Assembly (NCBI RefSeq): GCF_001436375.1
Contig: NZ_AZGA01000054.1
Coordinates: forward strand, 585 to 64,584
Reading direction: 5' to 3'
DNA from: Agrilactobacillus composti DSM 18527 = JCM 14202
GTDB lineage: Bacteria; Bacillota; Bacilli; Lactobacillales; Lactobacillaceae
DNA length: 64,000 bases
The position numbers were made by a program, and so were the translations under genes. Below, piece after piece: positions 44,084 to 56,222 of this stretch (position 1 is its first letter; each line of letters starts with the position of its first letter). The notes beneath the pieces are model-generated. The model saw only the letters and a list, made by a program, of their open reading frames with translations, was not told where the DNA came from and did not search any database.

Positions 44084-45616
44084 CTAATGTTTGAAATGAC
44101 GTACGCCGGTGAACACTAGGGCCACGCCCAGTTCGTCGGCTTTTTTGATGGAATCTTTATCTTTGATACTGCCCCCAGGTTCTACGATGGCACTAATGCC
44201 ATGTTTGGCCGCATATTCCACGCTATCGTCCATGGGGAAGAAGGCGTCTGAGGCTAAAATTGCATCTTTAAATTGGGGTTTCGTTTTGGCCTTATCCACC
44301 GCGATCTTCACGGAATCGATCCGATTTTGTTGACCGGCCCCGATCCCTAATGTCCGGTCGGCGGTGGTCACTACAATGGCGTTACTCTTCACGTGTTTAA
44401 CGGTGGTTTGCCCAAAGGCTAGGGCCTTCAGTTGTTCAGGTGTGGGCTGTTTTTGGCTGACCACTTCAAAGTCGTTGGCACTTTCAGTCACTTGGTCCCC
44501 AGATTGGATCAAAATCCCCCCCATGATCCCGGTGATTTCCCGGTCGGCGGCAGATTTGGCCCCTTCAAAGTCTAAGGTCAACAGCCGTAAGTTCTTCTTC
44601 TTTTCCAAAATGGTTAAGGCTTCGCTGGAAAAACTTGGGGCGATGATGATTTCTAAGAATAATTTATGCATTTCGGTGGCCGTAGCCGCGTCCACTTCCC
44701 GGTTCAAGGCAATGATGCCCCCAAAAATCGAGATGGGATCAGACTCATAGGCTTTTTGCCAAGCATCTACTAACTGCGTTGCCACACCAATGCCGCAAGG
44801 ATTCATATGTTTTAAAGCCACCACAGCGGGTTGATCATTGAAGTCAGATATGATTTGCAAGGCCGCATTGGCATCCCGCAGGTTGTTATAAGACAGTTCT
44901 TTGCCGTGGACTTGAGTGGCATTGGCTAAGGAATACTTTTGAGCCAAAGGTTCCACGTAAAACGCGGCTTTTTGATGGGAATTTTCCCCATAACGCAAGC
45001 TTTGTCGTTTTTCATAAGTCAGGGTCAATTTTTCCGGTTCTGGTTCCGTGGTGAAGTATTGGGCGATCAAGGCGTCATAAGCGGCGGTATGCCGGAAGAC
45101 CTTGGCTGCTAAACCTAGGCGATATTCTGGCGTGTCCGTTTGCTGTTGTAACGCTTTAATCACACCAGGATAGTCTTTTGGATCCACCACGGGTAAAACA
45201 GATATGTAGTTTTTAGCCGCGGAGCGCAACATCGAAGGGCCGCCAATGTCAATATTTTCAATGGCTTGGGCTTGAGTCACGTCTGGTTTTTCAATGGTTG
45301 CTTTGAAGGGATATAGGTTCACGCAGACCAAATCAATAGGCTTAATGTCTTCTTTTTCTAGCATGGCCATGTGTTCCGGATCATCTCTTTTGGCCAACAA
45401 GCCACCGTGGACCGCTGGATGTAAGGTCTTGACCCGGCCGTCCAGCATTTCCGGAAAATGGGTGATGGTTTCGACACTTTGAACTGGCACCCCCGCGGCC
45501 TCCAAGGCCTTCATGGTGCCCCCAGTGGAAATCAATTCAAAATCCAAGGCAACTAATTGTTTGGCGAAATCAACCAAATTACTTTTGTCTGAAACACTCA
45601 GCAAAGCTCTTCTCAT
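44084..45616 (-). CDS. purH: AICAR transformylase / IMP cyclohydrolase
   Basis: 510 aa bifunctional enzyme. N-terminal IMP cyclohydrolase domain starts [17 protein letters not shown] with STGGTMKAL; the C-terminal part carries [11 protein letters not shown] and [18 protein letters not shown]. Last two steps to IMP. Confidence 0.97.
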   Translation of the reverse strand: MRRALLSVSDKSNLVDFAKQLVALDFELISTGGTMKALEAAGVPVQSVETITHFPEMLDGRVKTLHPAVHGGLLAKRDDPEHMAMLEKEDIKPIDLVCVNLYPFKATIEKPDVTQAQAIENIDIGGPSMLRSAAKNYISVLPVVDPKDYPGVIKALQQQTDTPEYRLGLAAKVFRHTAAYDALIAQYFTTEPEPEKLTLTYEKRQSLRYGENSHQKAAFYVEPLAQKYSLANATQVHGKELSYNNLRDANAALQIISDFNDQPAVVALKHMNPCGIGVATQLVDAWQKAYESDPISIFGGIIALNREVDAATATEMHKLFLEIIIAPSFSSEALTILEKKKNLRLLTLDFEGAKSAADREITGIMGGILIQSGDQVTESANDFEVVSQKQPTPEQLKALAFGQTTVKHVKSNAIVVTTADRTLGIGAGQQNRIDSVKIAVDKAKTKPQFKDAILASDAFFPMDDSVEYAAKHGISAIVEPGGSIKDKDSIKKADELGVALVFTGVRHFKH

Positions 45617-45621
45617 TATCG

Positions 45622-46197
45622 TTATAGCGCTCCTTTTTTAAGTAAATCTGCCAGGACATCAGGATATAAAACGTGTTCGGTGGCATGGATCCGGGTTTCT
45701 AAGCTGTCTAAGTCATCCGTGGGTAACACGGGGACAGCTTTTTGGGCGATGATGGGGCCAGAATCTACCCCCGCATCGATGAAATGAATGGTCACCCCAG
45801 TTTCCTTGACCCCGGCCTGAAAAGCATCTTCAATGCCGTGGGCCCCAGGAAACTTGGGCAGCAGGGCCGGGTGGATATTGATGATTTTGTTGGGATAAGC
45901 AGCTAATAAAGTGGGGCCAATGATGCGCATGTAGCCTGCCAATAAGATGGCCTGGACGTCCCGGGCTTGCAGGGCGGCCAAAATAGCCGTTTCGGCGGCG
46001 GCTTTATTAGCGTAATCTTTGAAATTAATGACAAAACTGGGAATATTAAATGCTTGGGCCCGCTGTAACACCGGGGCATCTTGGTGGTCACATACCAATA
46101 ATACCACCTGTGCGGGTAATTGGCGGGCTTTGATTGCCTGGACCAGGGCTACAAAGTTAGTCCCGGTACCGGAAGCAAAAATGGCAATTTTTCTCAT
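45622..46197 (-). CDS. purN: GAR transformylase
   Basis: 191 aa. [60 protein letters not shown]: folate-dependent formyl transfer with catalytic His/Asp. Start overlaps the purM stop. Confidence 0.96.
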   Translation of the reverse strand: MRKIAIFASGTGTNFVALVQAIKARQLPAQVVLLVCDHQDAPVLQRAQAFNIPSFVINFKDYANKAAAETAILAALQARDVQAILLAGYMRIIGPTLLAAYPNKIINIHPALLPKFPGAHGIEDAFQAGVKETGVTIHFIDAGVDSGPIIAQKAVPVLPTDDLDSLETRIHATEHVLYPDVLADLLKKGAL

Positions 46198-47243
46198 TAT
46201 ACCTGAGCCTTTCCTGTGAATTCAACCGCTGACTTATTTCGAGCCGTCACCTGACCTAGTTCAAAGTAAGTGGTACCGGCCTGTTTGAAGCATTGGGTCA
46301 CCGCTGCTAAATTTTTAGGATGGACCATTAAGGTCATGCCGATCCCTAAATTAAAGGTCTGCAACATATCTTGGGCCGTCAGTTGACCTAAAGCTTGTAA
46401 CCAAGTAAAGACCGCTGGCACTTGCCAAGCATCCCAGTCAATGGTCACGGCTAAGTCAGCCGGGATCGCCCGGGGCAGGTTTTCCACCAAGCCACCGCCG
46501 GTGATATGGGCAGCCGCCGCAATCAGGTCCTGTTGCAATAAGGGCAATAAGTCCGGCGTGTAAATCCGAGTTGGGGTCAATAAAACACTGGCTAAATCTT
46601 GGCCTAATGCTGGGATAAGGGCATCTAATTTAAAATCATGGTCTTTAAACAACAATTGGCGGATCAAGGAGAAGCCATTGGAATGTAAGCCAGAACTTGG
46701 CAGACCAAGGAGGACGTCGCCGGCCGCCACCTTGTCCGGTGTCAGCATTTTGGCCTTGGCCACCAACCCCACGGCAAAGCCCGCCAAATCGTAATGATCT
46801 GGGGCGTACATGTCGGGCATTTCTGCGGTTTCACCGCCAATTAAGGCCAGTTGCCCCTTGGCACAGCCGGCTTGTACTCCGGCCACGATTTCGGCCACCG
46901 CCGCCGGGTCTACCCCGTGGATCCCTAAATAATCTAGGAAGTATAAAGGTTTTGCCCCCTGGGCCAAAATGTCGTTGACACACATGGCCACCAGGTCTTC
47001 GCCGATGGTATCGTGCTTGTGGGCGGCAATGGCCACCAAAAGCTTGGTGCCCACCCCATCACTGCCAGAAACTAAGACGGGCTGTTTTACATCAGTGGGC
47101 AATTCGTACAGCGCTCCAAAACCGCCGATGCCCCCTAATACATGGGGGTCCTTTTGATCCTTGGTCAAGGCGGCGATCTTAGCCACCGCCGCATCCCCGG
47201 CGGCAATATCTACCCCAGCAGCCTTATAAGCATCTTGGCTCAT
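46197..47243 (-). CDS. purM: AIR synthetase
   Basis: 348 aa. YKAAGVDIAAGDAAVAKI, SGSDGVGTKL, GGETAEMPDMY and ITGGGLVENLPR are PurM landmarks. Converts FGAM to AIR. Confidence 0.97.
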   Translation of the reverse strand: MSQDAYKAAGVDIAAGDAAVAKIAALTKDQKDPHVLGGIGGFGALYELPTDVKQPVLVSGSDGVGTKLLVAIAAHKHDTIGEDLVAMCVNDILAQGAKPLYFLDYLGIHGVDPAAVAEIVAGVQAGCAKGQLALIGGETAEMPDMYAPDHYDLAGFAVGLVAKAKMLTPDKVAAGDVLLGLPSSGLHSNGFSLIRQLLFKDHDFKLDALIPALGQDLASVLLTPTRIYTPDLLPLLQQDLIAAAAHITGGGLVENLPRAIPADLAVTIDWDAWQVPAVFTWLQALGQLTAQDMLQTFNLGIGMTLMVHPKNLAAVTQCFKQAGTTYFELGQVTARNKSAVEFTGKAQV

Positions 47244-47248
47244 TTAAA

Positions 47249-48709
47249 TTAGCCCTCCTTAATGGTCACGTGATTTTCTAAGTTCAAGCGTTTTAATTCC
47301 GTTTGTAATTCATCTTCAAAATCGTAAAGTGGCGTGGGATAATCCCCGTTGAAATAAGCCACGCATAGCCCACCGTTAGGCGCATCAGTCTTCAAGCCAA
47401 TGGCCTTGATCAAGCTTTCCACGCTCAAGAAACCTAAAGAGTCTGAGCCAAAGAAGGCATTCATTTCAGCCACATTCTTATGGGCGGCGATCAATTCATC
47501 GGTGCTTTGAATATCGATGCCATAGTAACAAGGGAATTTCAAAGCGGGGGAGGCAATGCGCAAATGGACTTCCTTGGCCCCAGCTTCTAACAACAGGCGC
47601 ACGATATATTTACTGGTGGTGCCCCGGACGATGGAATCATCGATCAAGGCCACCTTTTTACCAGCCACCACCCCTTTGACGGGGGATAGCTTCATGCGCA
47701 CGCTGCGTTCCCGCATGTCTTGATTGGGTTGAATAAAGGTCCGGGCGATATATTGGTTTTTCACCAAACCCATTTCATAGGGGATGCCACTGGCTTCCGC
47801 ATACCCAGAAGCTGCGGATAAGGAGGAATTAGGGACCCCCACCACAATGTCGGCATCCACAGGTTGTTCTTGGGCCAACAGGCGCCCCATTTCCTTGCGG
47901 GCGGTATGGACATTGACCCCGTGAATATCGGAATCCGGCCGGGCGAAATACACATATTCCATGGAACAAATCGCCAACTGGGTGTCTTTGGTGTAGTAAT
48001 CCACCTTGTAGCCCCCGTCATCAATGATGATCAATTCACCGGGTTGGATATCCCGGATGAACGTGGCCCCCACTGAATCCAAGGCACAGGTCTCACTGGC
48101 CACCACAAAGGCGCCGGTTTTCATCTGGCCTAACACCAATGGCCGCAAACCGTTGGGATCCACCGCTGCGTATAAATGGGTCTCGGTCATCAATAAGAAG
48201 GCAAAGCCCCCCCGCACGGTGCGCAAAGATTCCTTGAGCTTATCTAAAAAATTGGTATGGGAAGAGCGGCGCAATAAGTGGATCAAAATTTCTGTGTCCG
48301 AGGTGGTATGGAAAATAGCCCCCTCATTTTCCAGGCGTTTTTTCAAACTAAAGGCATTGGTGAGATTGCCATTGTGGGCCAAGGACATATCCCCATCGGT
48401 AAAATGAAACATCAACGGTTGAATGTTATCCAAACTCTTACTGCCAGAAGTGGTGTAACGCACGTGGCCAATGGCCGCATCCCCAGTGAGACTGGCTAAG
48501 CGTTCCGGGTCTCTGAAGACTTCGCTGAGTAACCCAAGTCCTCGGACGTTCTTTAATTCATGCCCATCCTTAGACGTGATCCCCGCACCTTCTTGGCCCC
48601 GATGTTGCAGGGCGTGGAGGCCATAATAGGTCACATCACTGGCTTGGGGTTGCCCCCAGATACCGAAAACACCACATTCTTCATTTAAACTCTTTACTTC
48701 ATAAGGCAT
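47249..48709 (-). CDS. purF: Glutamine PRPP amidotransferase
   Basis: 486 aa from ATG 48709 after GGGAGG. Propeptide-like [11 protein letters not shown] precedes the nucleophile Cys of CGVFGIWG. The PRPP loop [14 protein letters not shown] is present. First committed step. Overlaps the purL end by 16 bp. Confidence 0.96.
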   Translation of the reverse strand: MPYEVKSLNEECGVFGIWGQPQASDVTYYGLHALQHRGQEGAGITSKDGHELKNVRGLGLLSEVFRDPERLASLTGDAAIGHVRYTTSGSKSLDNIQPLMFHFTDGDMSLAHNGNLTNAFSLKKRLENEGAIFHTTSDTEILIHLLRRSSHTNFLDKLKESLRTVRGGFAFLLMTETHLYAAVDPNGLRPLVLGQMKTGAFVVASETCALDSVGATFIRDIQPGELIIIDDGGYKVDYYTKDTQLAICSMEYVYFARPDSDIHGVNVHTARKEMGRLLAQEQPVDADIVVGVPNSSLSAASGYAEASGIPYEMGLVKNQYIARTFIQPNQDMRERSVRMKLSPVKGVVAGKKVALIDDSIVRGTTSKYIVRLLLEAGAKEVHLRIASPALKFPCYYGIDIQSTDELIAAHKNVAEMNAFFGSDSLGFLSVESLIKAIGLKTDAPNGGLCVAYFNGDYPTPLYDFEDELQTELKRLNLENHVTIKEG

Positions 48710-50922
48710 GGAATAGCATCCTCCCAAATGGCTTTGGCCTGGTTCAAATCAATAATTTCGGTTGCGTTGCCGGTGTGAATGGTTAAGGTTGGCGCAGCGG
48801 TTACTTCACCCAATAATTGGGCTTTAGCCCCCAATAAAGCTTCAAATGCAGCAGCTTGGGCGGGTTTAACGGTGACTAAGAAGCGGGATTGGCTTTCAGA
48901 AAACAACCAAGCGGGATCAAGATCCCAATCGATGGTCGCCCCTAAATGACCTTGACTTTGGAAGCTGCTTTCAGCTAAGGCTGTCAATAAGCCCCCCTTA
49001 GAAATATCATGGACCCCTTGGGTTAAACCAGCTTGAATCGCCTGTAACATCACGGCTTGGTTGTCGGCTTCAGCCTGGAGGTCGAAGTCAAAGAGTGCCC
49101 CACTAATTTTGCCAGTTTGTAGTTTCTGGATTTCAGAGCCGTTAAAGCCGGCGGTGGTTTGGCCCACCAGGTAAACCAGATCTCCAGCAGCCTTGAAAGC
49201 TAAGGTTTGAATATCTTTAGTATCTTTGATCAAGCCCACCATGCCCACCACCGGTGTTGGGTAAATGGCTTGGCCGTTGGTTTCGTTATATAAAGAAACG
49301 TTCCCAGAAATCACCGGGGTGTCCAGCATTTTGCAAGCCTCAGTCATCCCCTGGGCACTGGTTGCTAATTCATAAAAGTGTTCTGGTTTTTCCGGATTGC
49401 CATAGTTCAAGCAATCGGTCATGGCTAGGGGTTTAGCCCCTGCAGCCACTAAGTTGCGGGCCGCTTCCGCCACGGCGATGGCGCCGCCGACTTTAGGGTC
49501 CAAGTAGATATAACGGGCGTTACCGTCCATATCCATGGCCAGGGCTTTTTTCGTGCCCCGGATCCGCAAAACTGCCGCATCACTACCAGGTTTCACTACG
49601 GTATTGGTCCGGACTTGGGTATCATAAGTCCCATAAATCGAGGCCTTAGAGGCAATGGTGGGTTGAGCGAGTAATTGGTAGAAGGTCTTCGCTAAATCAG
49701 TTACGTCCGGTTGGAATTGGGTAGGTTCTGGGGCCACCAAGCGGGCAGGGACTTGCTTAGGCCGATGGTAAACCGGCGCGTTAGACACTAAGTCATCCAC
49801 TGGGACATCACAAACCAACGCCCCTTGATGATACAGGCGGTAAGCTTTATCCGTGGTCACATGGCCAATCTTCACCGCATCCAGGCCAAACCGGTCGAAC
49901 ACGTCTAAAATTTCTTGTTCATACCCTTGATTCACACACAACAGCATGCGTTCTTGGGATTCGGATAACATCATTTCATAAGGGGTCATGCCGCTTTCCC
50001 GCACGGGGACCAGGTCTAAGTTCAAGACCATGCCGGTGCCGGCTTTAGAAGCCATTTCCGCCGAAGATGACACTAACCCAGCAGCGCCCATGTCTTGGAT
50101 CCCCACTAAAGCTTCCTTGTGGTGGCGCACCACTTCTACGCAAGCATCCATCAAGAGTTTTTCCATGAAGGGATCCCCCACTTGGACAGCAGAGCGGTCA
50201 CTTTCCGTGTCGTCACTGAATTCTTCACTGGCAAAAGTAGCCCCGTGAATGCCATCCCGGCCAGTTTTAGCCCCCACATAAATGATGCTGTTGTCACTGC
50301 CTTTAGCCTGACCCACTTGCATGTCTTTTTGGTCTAGGATACCCACACACATAGCGTTGACCAAGGGATTGCCTTCGTAGGTGGCATCAAAACTGGTTTC
50401 CCCGCCTACAGTGGGCAGGCCGATGCAGTTGCCATAATCGGCAATGCCTTTGACCACTTGGGACATCAAATACTTGGTCCGGGGATTGTCTAATTCCCCA
50501 AAGCGCAGGCTGTCTAACACGGCAATGGGTTGGGCCCCCATGGAGAAGATATCCCGGATGATTCCCCCCACACCAGTGGCGGCCCCTTCATAGGGTTCCA
50601 CAGCAGACGGGTGGTTGTGGCTTTCGGCTTTAAAGACCACGGCTTGGCCATCGCCAATTTCCACGATCCCAGCCCCTTCCCCAGGCCCTTGGAGGACTTG
50701 TTTGCCGGTGGTATGGAATTGTTTTAAAACCGGTTTGGAATTTTTATAAGAACAATGTTCACTCCACATCACGGCGAACAAACCCGTTTCTGTGTAGTTG
50801 GGCAGGCGCCCTAACATGGTACAAGCCAACTCATATTCACTATCGGTCATGCTCCAAGCTAAATAAGGTTTTTGAGCCTTGATTTCTTCAGGTGTCAGTT
50901 CCAGTTTTGTGGGATTAATCAT
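48694..50922 (-). CDS. purL: FGAM synthase, large subunit
   Basis: 742 aa from ATG 50922 (SD AAGGAG). Small PurL type that works with PurQ and Pur[40 protein letters not shown] and [14 protein letters not shown] are typical. Confidence 0.97.
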   Translation of the reverse strand: MINPTKLELTPEEIKAQKPYLAWSMTDSEYELACTMLGRLPNYTETGLFAVMWSEHCSYKNSKPVLKQFHTTGKQVLQGPGEGAGIVEIGDGQAVVFKAESHNHPSAVEPYEGAATGVGGIIRDIFSMGAQPIAVLDSLRFGELDNPRTKYLMSQVVKGIADYGNCIGLPTVGGETSFDATYEGNPLVNAMCVGILDQKDMQVGQAKGSDNSIIYVGAKTGRDGIHGATFASEEFSDDTESDRSAVQVGDPFMEKLLMDACVEVVRHHKEALVGIQDMGAAGLVSSSAEMASKAGTGMVLNLDLVPVRESGMTPYEMMLSESQERMLLCVNQGYEQEILDVFDRFGLDAVKIGHVTTDKAYRLYHQGALVCDVPVDDLVSNAPVYHRPKQVPARLVAPEPTQFQPDVTDLAKTFYQLLAQPTIASKASIYGTYDTQVRTNTVVKPGSDAAVLRIRGTKKALAMDMDGNARYIYLDPKVGGAIAVAEAARNLVAAGAKPLAMTDCLNYGNPEKPEHFYELATSAQGMTEACKMLDTPVISGNVSLYNETNGQAIYPTPVVGMVGLIKDTKDIQTLAFKAAGDLVYLVGQTTAGFNGSEIQKLQTGKISGALFDFDLQAEADNQAVMLQAIQAGLTQGVHDISKGGLLTALAESSFQSQGHLGATIDWDLDPAWLFSESQSRFLVTVKPAQAAAFEALLGAKAQLLGEVTAAPTLTIHTGNATEIIDLNQAKAIWEDAIPCLMK

Positions 50923-50947
50923 TGTTTTATTGGTCTCCTTATATAAA

Positions 50948-51616
50948 TTACAAAGCGGTTTTAGTTGCTTGGGCCATACTTTCAAACAGTCCTAAACCAT
51001 CCGTTAAGCCTAACAAAGCTTCCACGGCCCGTTCAGGATGGGGCATCATGCCTAACACATTGCCCTGAGCGTTGGTGATACCGGCGATGTCGGCCACACT
51101 GCCATTGGGATTATCCGTATAAGTGAACACGATTTGGCCATTGGCCTGCATTTGGGCTAAGGTGTCGGGGTCACAATAGTAATTGCCTTCCCCATGGGCG
51201 ATGGGCAGGGTAATGGTGTCCGTGGTATAGGCACTGGTAAAGCGGGTGTTAGGATTGGTGATCTTTAATTCGGTATCTTTACAAATGAATTCTAAGCTGG
51301 TGTTTTCATGTAAAGCCCCAGGTAAGAGGCCAGCTTCGGTGAGGACTTGAAAGCCATTGCAGACGCCTAAGACCAGGCCGCCTTGGTTGGCAAAGTCGAT
51401 GATGGCAGGCATGATGGGAGAGAAACGGGCAATGGCGCCACAGCGCAGGTAATCCCCGTAGGAAAAGCCCCCGGGGATCAAGACCCCGTCAAAACCAGCA
51501 AGGCTAGTGGCGGTGTGGGGCAATAATTGGGCACTTTCACCCAATTGGTCCACCACGGCATGATACATATCTTCGTCACAGTTAGAACCTGGGAATACGA
51601 TCACGGCAAAGCGCAT
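50948..51616 (-). CDS. purQ: FGAM synthase, glutaminase subunit
   Basis: 222 aa class I amidotransferase: [16 protein letters not shown], nucleophile Cys in [16 protein letters not shown], and late MMPHPERA. One-base overlap with purS. Confidence 0.96.
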   Translation of the reverse strand: MRFAVIVFPGSNCDEDMYHAVVDQLGESAQLLPHTATSLAGFDGVLIPGGFSYGDYLRCGAIARFSPIMPAIIDFANQGGLVLGVCNGFQVLTEAGLLPGALHENTSLEFICKDTELKITNPNTRFTSAYTTDTITLPIAHGEGNYYCDPDTLAQMQANGQIVFTYTDNPNGSVADIAGITNAQGNVLGMMPHPERAVEALLGLTDGLGLFESMAQATKTAL

Positions 51617-51873
51617 TAGACCGCCTCCAATGCTTCAATTTCAAAGCGATAAGTTTCCATGTTGACGTTCACCAATAACTTGTCACAGATATCTTTGACT
51701 TGGGCCGCCACGTCGTCTTGGTCCACACCGGTCAATTTCAATTCGAAATATTTCCCCATGGTGACGTCGGCCACATTTTCATAAGCTAGGCGATGTAAAG
51801 CGGATTTGATGGATTCGCCTTTAGGATCCAGGATCGAGGGTTTATAAGTCACATAGATTTTAGCCAAGTACAT
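51616..51873 (-). CDS. purS: FGAM synthase, PurS subunit
   Basis: 85 aa from ATG 51873 (SD AAGGAGC). The family pattern [27 protein letters not shown] and GKYFELKL is clear. Bridges PurL and PurQ. Start lies inside the end of purC. Confidence 0.95.
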   Translation of the reverse strand: MYLAKIYVTYKPSILDPKGESIKSALHRLAYENVADVTMGKYFELKLTGVDQDDVAAQVKDICDKLLVNVNMETYRFEIEALEAV

Positions 51874-52594
51874 TGATCGCACGCTCCTTATCTTCAATGC
51901 GTTTCAAAACTTCTTCATAACCTGGGCGTAAGTCCCCTAAGCCCTTGCGGAAAACATCTTTGTCTAAGGACTTGCCCGTCTTCTGGTCAATGAGTCGGGC
52001 GGTGTCTGGGGAAATTTCGTCAGCCAGTAAAATGTTGCCTTCAAAGTCCAGGCCAAATTCCAACTTGAAGTCCACTAAGGTGATATCAATATCAGCAAAG
52101 AATTGCTTTAAGGCGGTATTGACGGTCAAAGCCTTTTGTTTCAATTCCGCGATTTGGGCCGGGGTGGCGATGTCTAGAGCCACGATCTGGGCATCGTTGA
52201 TGAAGGGGTCGTCTAAGGCGTCACTCTTATAATAGAATTCCACGATGGGTTGTTTGAATTTCATGAGGTGGGCCACGTTAAACTTGGTTTCAAAATGACC
52301 AGATGCTAAGTTGCGGACGACAGTTTCCAGGGGAATGATTTGGACTTTTTTCATGATCTGTTCGGTTTCAGACATTTGTTGGATAAAGGCTGATTCAATG
52401 CCCTGGGTCTTTAAGTAGTTGAAGATATGACCGGAGATTTGGTTGTTTAACGTACCTTTGTGGGCGATGGCGACTTTTTTAGCCCCGTTCAAGGCAGTGG
52501 CCTGGTCGATATATTCGGCCCAAACAACTTGTTCATCGTCGGTGGCGTACATTTTCTTAGCTTTGCCTTCATAAAGTAATGCTGCTTTTTTCAA
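51860..52594 (-). CDS. purC: SAICAR synthetase
   Basis: 244 aa. [46 protein letters not shown] and DEISPDTARL match PurC. Overlaps purK by 26 bp. Confidence 0.97.
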   Translation of the reverse strand: MKKAALLYEGKAKKMYATDDEQVVWAEYIDQATALNGAKKVAIAHKGTLNNQISGHIFNYLKTQGIESAFIQQMSETEQIMKKVQIIPLETVVRNLASGHFETKFNVAHLMKFKQPIVEFYYKSDALDDPFINDAQIVALDIATPAQIAELKQKALTVNTALKQFFADIDITLVDFKLEFGLDFEGNILLADEISPDTARLIDQKTGKSLDKDVFRKGLGDLRPGYEEVLKRIEDKERAINVLG

Positions 52595-53732
52595 AATTAC
52601 CCTCCTGATTTTCGAAATCCTGTGCTTCTTGAATTAACGTCTCTAAGTTATTACCCACTAAGGTCACATGCCCCAATTTTCGTTTAGGGCGAATCTCAGC
52701 TTTCCCATAATCATGGAAATGCCAATCCGGCCGGGTTACCAACGCCTGACGGGCGCGAATCAATTCGTCCCCTAATAAGTTGAACATCACCGCGGGTTTG
52801 AGTTGGTGGATCTCGGGGATCGGTAAGCCACAAATACTGCGGATATGGGCTTCAAATTGGGAAACATTGCAGGCTTCAATGCTGTAGTGCCCGGAATTAT
52901 GGGGCCGAGGGGCCAATTCATTGACCACCACTTGTTGGTCCTTGGTCACAAAGCACTCGATGCCTAAAACCCCGGCCAGCTCTAAGCCTTGGGCCACCTT
53001 GGTGGCGTAGGTTTTTATTTGGGCCACCACGCTGTCGGGGATTCGGGCGGGGATGATGCTAGTGTGGAGAATGTGGTCGCGGTGCTGATTTTCAGCCACG
53101 GGGAAGGTGCGGATCACGCCGGCATTGGTTTGGGTCACCATGACGGAGACTTCTTTGTCAAAGCTGATGCGGCCCTCCAGGATGCAAGGAACTTGTTGGT
53201 AGAGCTTGGCGGCAGCGTCATAGTCGGCGGCACTGTTGATGTCTTGTTGGCCGTGGCCGTCATAGCCCCCTTCACTGGTTTTTAAAATGGCCGGCAGGCC
53301 GATGGTGGCCACAGCGTCTTGGAAGCTGGCGGCATCGGTGACTTTGGCAAAGGGGACGGTGGGAATGCCCTGTTGGTGCAAGAAGTTCTTTTCCTGCCAA
53401 CGATCCCCGGTGATGGCTAAGAGTTCCACGCCTTGGGGTAATTGTTGCTTAGAAAGTTGGCTTAACGTTTCAGTGGAGACATTCTCGAATTCATAAGTTA
53501 ACACGTCACTTTTAGCGATTAGGTCATTGATGGCCCCTTGGTCATCGTAGTCGGCGACGATTTGAAAGTCGCAAACTTGGGCGGTGGGACAATCTGGCGT
53601 GGGGTCTAAAACCCCCACCTTGTAGCCCATGCTCTTGGCACTGAGCGCCATCATTTGGCCTAATTGGCCTCCACCGATGATCCCGATGGTGGCCGGTGGT
53701 AAAATTGCCTGCTGTTTAAACAAGTTGGTCAC
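52569..53732 (-). CDS. purK: N5-carboxyaminoimidazole ribonucleotide synthase
   Basis: About 387 aa from GTG 53732, inside the end of purE; a longer frame begins at 53774. ATP-grasp with [29 protein letters not shown] and [26 protein letters not shown]. Start codon is inferred from usual N termini (a few residues before the [10 protein letters not shown] turn). Confidence 0.95.
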   Translation of the reverse strand: MTNLFKQQAILPPATIGIIGGGQLGQMMALSAKSMGYKVGVLDPTPDCPTAQVCDFQIVADYDDQGAINDLIAKSDVLTYEFENVSTETLSQLSKQQLPQGVELLAITGDRWQEKNFLHQQGIPTVPFAKVTDAASFQDAVATIGLPAILKTSEGGYDGHGQQDINSAADYDAAAKLYQQVPCILEGRISFDKEVSVMVTQTNAGVIRTFPVAENQHRDHILHTSIIPARIPDSVVAQIKTYATKVAQGLELAGVLGIECFVTKDQQVVVNELAPRPHNSGHYSIEACNVSQFEAHIRSICGLPIPEIHQLKPAVMFNLLGDELIRARQALVTRPDWHFHDYGKAEIRPKRKLGHVTLVGNNLETLIQEAQDFENQEGNFEKSSITL

Positions 53733-54201
53733 TACTTTCTCGGCTGGCTTGGGCCTGTTTTTCTCTGAAATCAACTAGGACCTGTTGCAAGTGCTCATCT
53801 TGGAGGCTCAATATTTCTGCGGCTAGGATGGCGGCGTTCTTGGCACCGGCAGCGCCGATGGCCACGGTGGCCACGGGCACCCCCCCGGGCATTTGGACAA
53901 TTGAAAGTAACGAATCGACGCCATTTAATGTTCGTGTTTTAACCGGAACCCCAATTACAGGTAGGGTGGTTTTGGCGGCGATCATCCCCGGCAAGTGGGC
54001 AGCCCCACCGGCACCGGCAATAATCACTTGAATCCCTTTTCCCCGGGCATTCTTGGCAAAATCAAACATCTCATCTGGCATACGATGGGCTGAAATCACT
54101 TGTTTGTTAAAGGCTATTCCGAAATCGGTTAACTGGTCCGCCGCATTTTTCATGGTTTCCCAATCAGATTTTGAGCCCATCACTAGGGCAACTTTTTCCA
54201 C
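53716..54201 (-). CDS. purE: N5-CAIR mutase
   Basis: 161 aa, GTG start after [48 protein letters not shown]. First gene of the operon. Confidence 0.96.
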   Translation of the reverse strand: MEKVALVMGSKSDWETMKNAADQLTDFGIAFNKQVISAHRMPDEMFDFAKNARGKGIQVIIAGAGGAAHLPGMIAAKTTLPVIGVPVKTRTLNGVDSLLSIVQMPGGVPVATVAIGAAGAKNAAILAAEILSLQDEHLQQVLVDFREKQAQASRESSDQLV

Positions 54202-54237
54202 TGTAGACGACTCCCCTTTTGAATATTTGGTATTTTT

Positions 54238-54266
54238 AGTTTAACGGTGTCAAACTGATATGTCAA
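54238..54266 (-). promoter_or_regulatory. pur operon promoter
   Basis: Minus strand TTGACA (54261-54266), 17-bp spacer, TAAACT (54238-54243); start near 54231. Confidence 0.8.
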
Positions 54267-54300
54267 TGATAAATCCATATAATTACCCGTTTTCTAATTT

Positions 54301-54315
54301 TAATGTTCGTGTTTT
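54301..54315 (-). promoter_or_regulatory. PurBox (PurR site)
   Basis: Minus strand AAAACACGAACATTA fits the PurBox AWWWCCGAACWWT with one core change. Its centre is about 76 bp upstream of the inferred start, the position used for activation by PurR in Lactococcus. Confidence 0.65.
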
Positions 54316-54469
54316 ACCTAATTTGGTCATATTCTTAATAAATATTCACGCAAAAATCACATTGAATCGGTAAAAACATAACAGAAATGCTAAAAAAGCC
54401 TAATATACTAATTATTAGACTTAGTTCCCGAATATTTTAGTAATTTTCTAATGGAAAGGCTGTGTTTTC

Positions 54470-55003
54470 ATGACAAGTGCTTGGCAATATTTTCCCGTTA
54501 TTTTGATTTTTGCATTGATCTCCTTGGCCATCACTCGCTTGAAGACTGCCCACTTCACTGGGACTCAGCGCTTTGTTTTGACAACGGTGGTGGTCTACTT
54601 GGCGGCCTTAGACCTGTTATGTTTTACCCCCAGTCAAATCAGCTGGGCAGCCTTAAATGACCTGCAGCCCACCTGGTTGCTGGGCCGGGTCCCCGCCAAC
54701 TTCATCCCCTTTTACAAAATCGACCTGGGCTTTTTCCTAAACATCTTGATGACGATTCCCCTGGGGATTTATTTAAGCCTGCTGGTTAAACAACCTAGTT
54801 TAGCCCTCAGCCTCAAAGCCGGCCTAATCTGCGGTGTGACCATTGAAAGCAGCCAACTGCTCTTCGGTGCCCTTTTTGACATTAAGCGCTGGGTGGATAT
54901 CAACGACGTGATCACCAACTGTCTCGGGGTGCTTTTAGGGTATGGGACCTACGTGGCCATCACCAAACTCAGCCCGAAATTGGTCCGCAGTTTTGAGCTG
55001 TGA
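54470..55003 (+). CDS. VanZ-family membrane protein
   Basis: 177 aa, about five membrane segments. LGRVPANFIPFYKID, NILMTIPLGIYLSLL and the late ESSQLLFG...RWVDINDVITNCLGVLLGY are VanZ-like landmarks. Function uncertain; some members alter teicoplanin resistance. A weak PurBox-like CCGAATATT lies at 54428-54436 near its promoter. Confidence 0.85.
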   Translation: MTSAWQYFPVILIFALISLAITRLKTAHFTGTQRFVLTTVVVYLAALDLLCFTPSQISWAALNDLQPTWLLGRVPANFIPFYKIDLGFFLNILMTIPLGIYLSLLVKQPSLALSLKAGLICGVTIESSQLLFGALFDIKRWVDINDVITNCLGVLLGYGTYVAITKLSPKLVRSFEL

Positions 55004-55082
55004 CCCAACACACATTGCATCTCGCCCCAAAGACTGGTAACTTTGAAGAAAGTACTTCAATCGGTTGCAATGAGGTGATAAG

Positions 55083-56048
55083 ATGGCTTTTTATGATATC
55101 GATAATGGTCAAACGACCCAGGGCACGGCGTTGTTTCAAGAAGTTGACTTGCGGGCCGGCAGTAGTGGCAAGCCCTATGCCAGCGGCTTTTTGACCACCA
55201 AAGCAAAACGCATCCCCTTTAAAGTTTGGGATGCGTCGGAAAATATGCGCCATTTCAATAACAAAATCGTGACTTTCAGCGGCAAACGTAATGATTATCA
55301 GGACAATCTGCAATTTGTCTTAGATGAAAAAAATTTAAAGTTAGCCGCCGACCAAACCCTGGCCAACTACCTGCCCAGTTCCTATTGGGATAAAAATACT
55401 TTAAAAGAAGACATGCGTTACTTCATTAAAAAGATCACCGACCCGGACTATCAAAAAATCGTCAGTGACCTGTACAAACAAGTGGCTCAAGATATTGTGG
55501 ATCCGTTGTTTGACATGCCTGCGGCCATCCGCATGCATCATGCCTTCATCGGCGGTTTATACACCCATACCCTATCCATGTGTTTTGAAGCCGAGGGTAT
55601 TTTGAAAAACACCATTTATCAAGACCAGATCAACCCCAGCCTTCTGTATGCCGGCGTCTTGCTCCACGACCTGGGCAAAGCCTATGCCTACACCAATAGC
55701 CATGACCACGCCGAAAGTAAAGCCGGCCAGCTCTTAGAACACGTGGCCATCGTCGACGGCTTATTGGTGGCTGAGGGCGTCAAAGTCTTCAACTTAAGCT
55801 ATGGCCAATTGCTGGCCAATGAGAAGTTCTTATTGTTACGCCACATGGTCTTGTCCCACCACGGCCGCCTAGAATGGGGCGCGGCCATTAAACCCGCCAT
55901 TCCCGAAGCTATCTTGCTCCACCAATTAGACCTGATGGATTCCCGCCTGGAAATGATGCGGGAAGTCTATGATGACCAACAACCCGATAGCTTCAGTGAC
56001 CGGATCTTTGGATTAGATAACATTCACCTGTATCGCCATGGAGATTGA
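55083..56048 (+). CDS. yhaM: 3'-5' exoribonuclease YhaM
   Basis: 321 aa, SD GAGGTGA. N-terminal OB-fold (to about residue 110) and C-terminal HD domain: MHHAFIGGLYTHT, LLHDLGKA, LSHHGRLEWG supply the metal ligands. Acts on single-stranded RNA ends in the cytosol. Confidence 0.93.
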   Translation: MAFYDIDNGQTTQGTALFQEVDLRAGSSGKPYASGFLTTKAKRIPFKVWDASENMRHFNNKIVTFSGKRNDYQDNLQFVLDEKNLKLAADQTLANYLPSSYWDKNTLKEDMRYFIKKITDPDYQKIVSDLYKQVAQDIVDPLFDMPAAIRMHHAFIGGLYTHTLSMCFEAEGILKNTIYQDQINPSLLYAGVLLHDLGKAYAYTNSHDHAESKAGQLLEHVAIVDGLLVAEGVKVFNLSYGQLLANEKFLLLRHMVLSHHGRLEWGAAIKPAIPEAILLHQLDLMDSRLEMMREVYDDQQPDSFSDRIFGLDNIHLYRHGD

Positions 56049-56086
56049 TGTTTGATTTCTAACAACAGATTTCAGCTCTGTTATGC

Positions 56087-56222
56087 TATCATCTGGCTAT
56101 ATAAAAAGCGCCCGGTTGCGTCAACAACCCCGCGCTAAGCTCAACGCCATTCATTTAACGGTGGCATTGGTTAATACCACAAAATCGTCCCTAACTCGCC
56201 TAAACTAGCAGGGCGATTTTTT
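56087..56222 (+). ncRNA. Antitoxin-like RNA, copy B (solitary)
   Basis: TATCAT -10 (56087-56092) lies in the same TATGCTAT-AT context as the full copy. The RNA contains AAAAAGCGCC, the GGTTG-CGTCAA-CAACC hairpin, and ends at AAAATCG-CCCT / AGGGCGATTTT. No toxin-like ORF or toxin promoter is found on the other strand. Looks like an orphan or decayed antitoxin. Confidence 0.5.

Noticed and set aside
53926-53940. Second PurBox-like sequence inside purE
   Set aside because: It is identical to the upstream box core but encodes KTRTLNG in frame and lies in the coding part, so it is probably coincidence.
54428-54436. PurBox-like CCGAATATT before the VanZ-like gene
   Set aside because: One core mismatch and no matching second signal; too weak to call.
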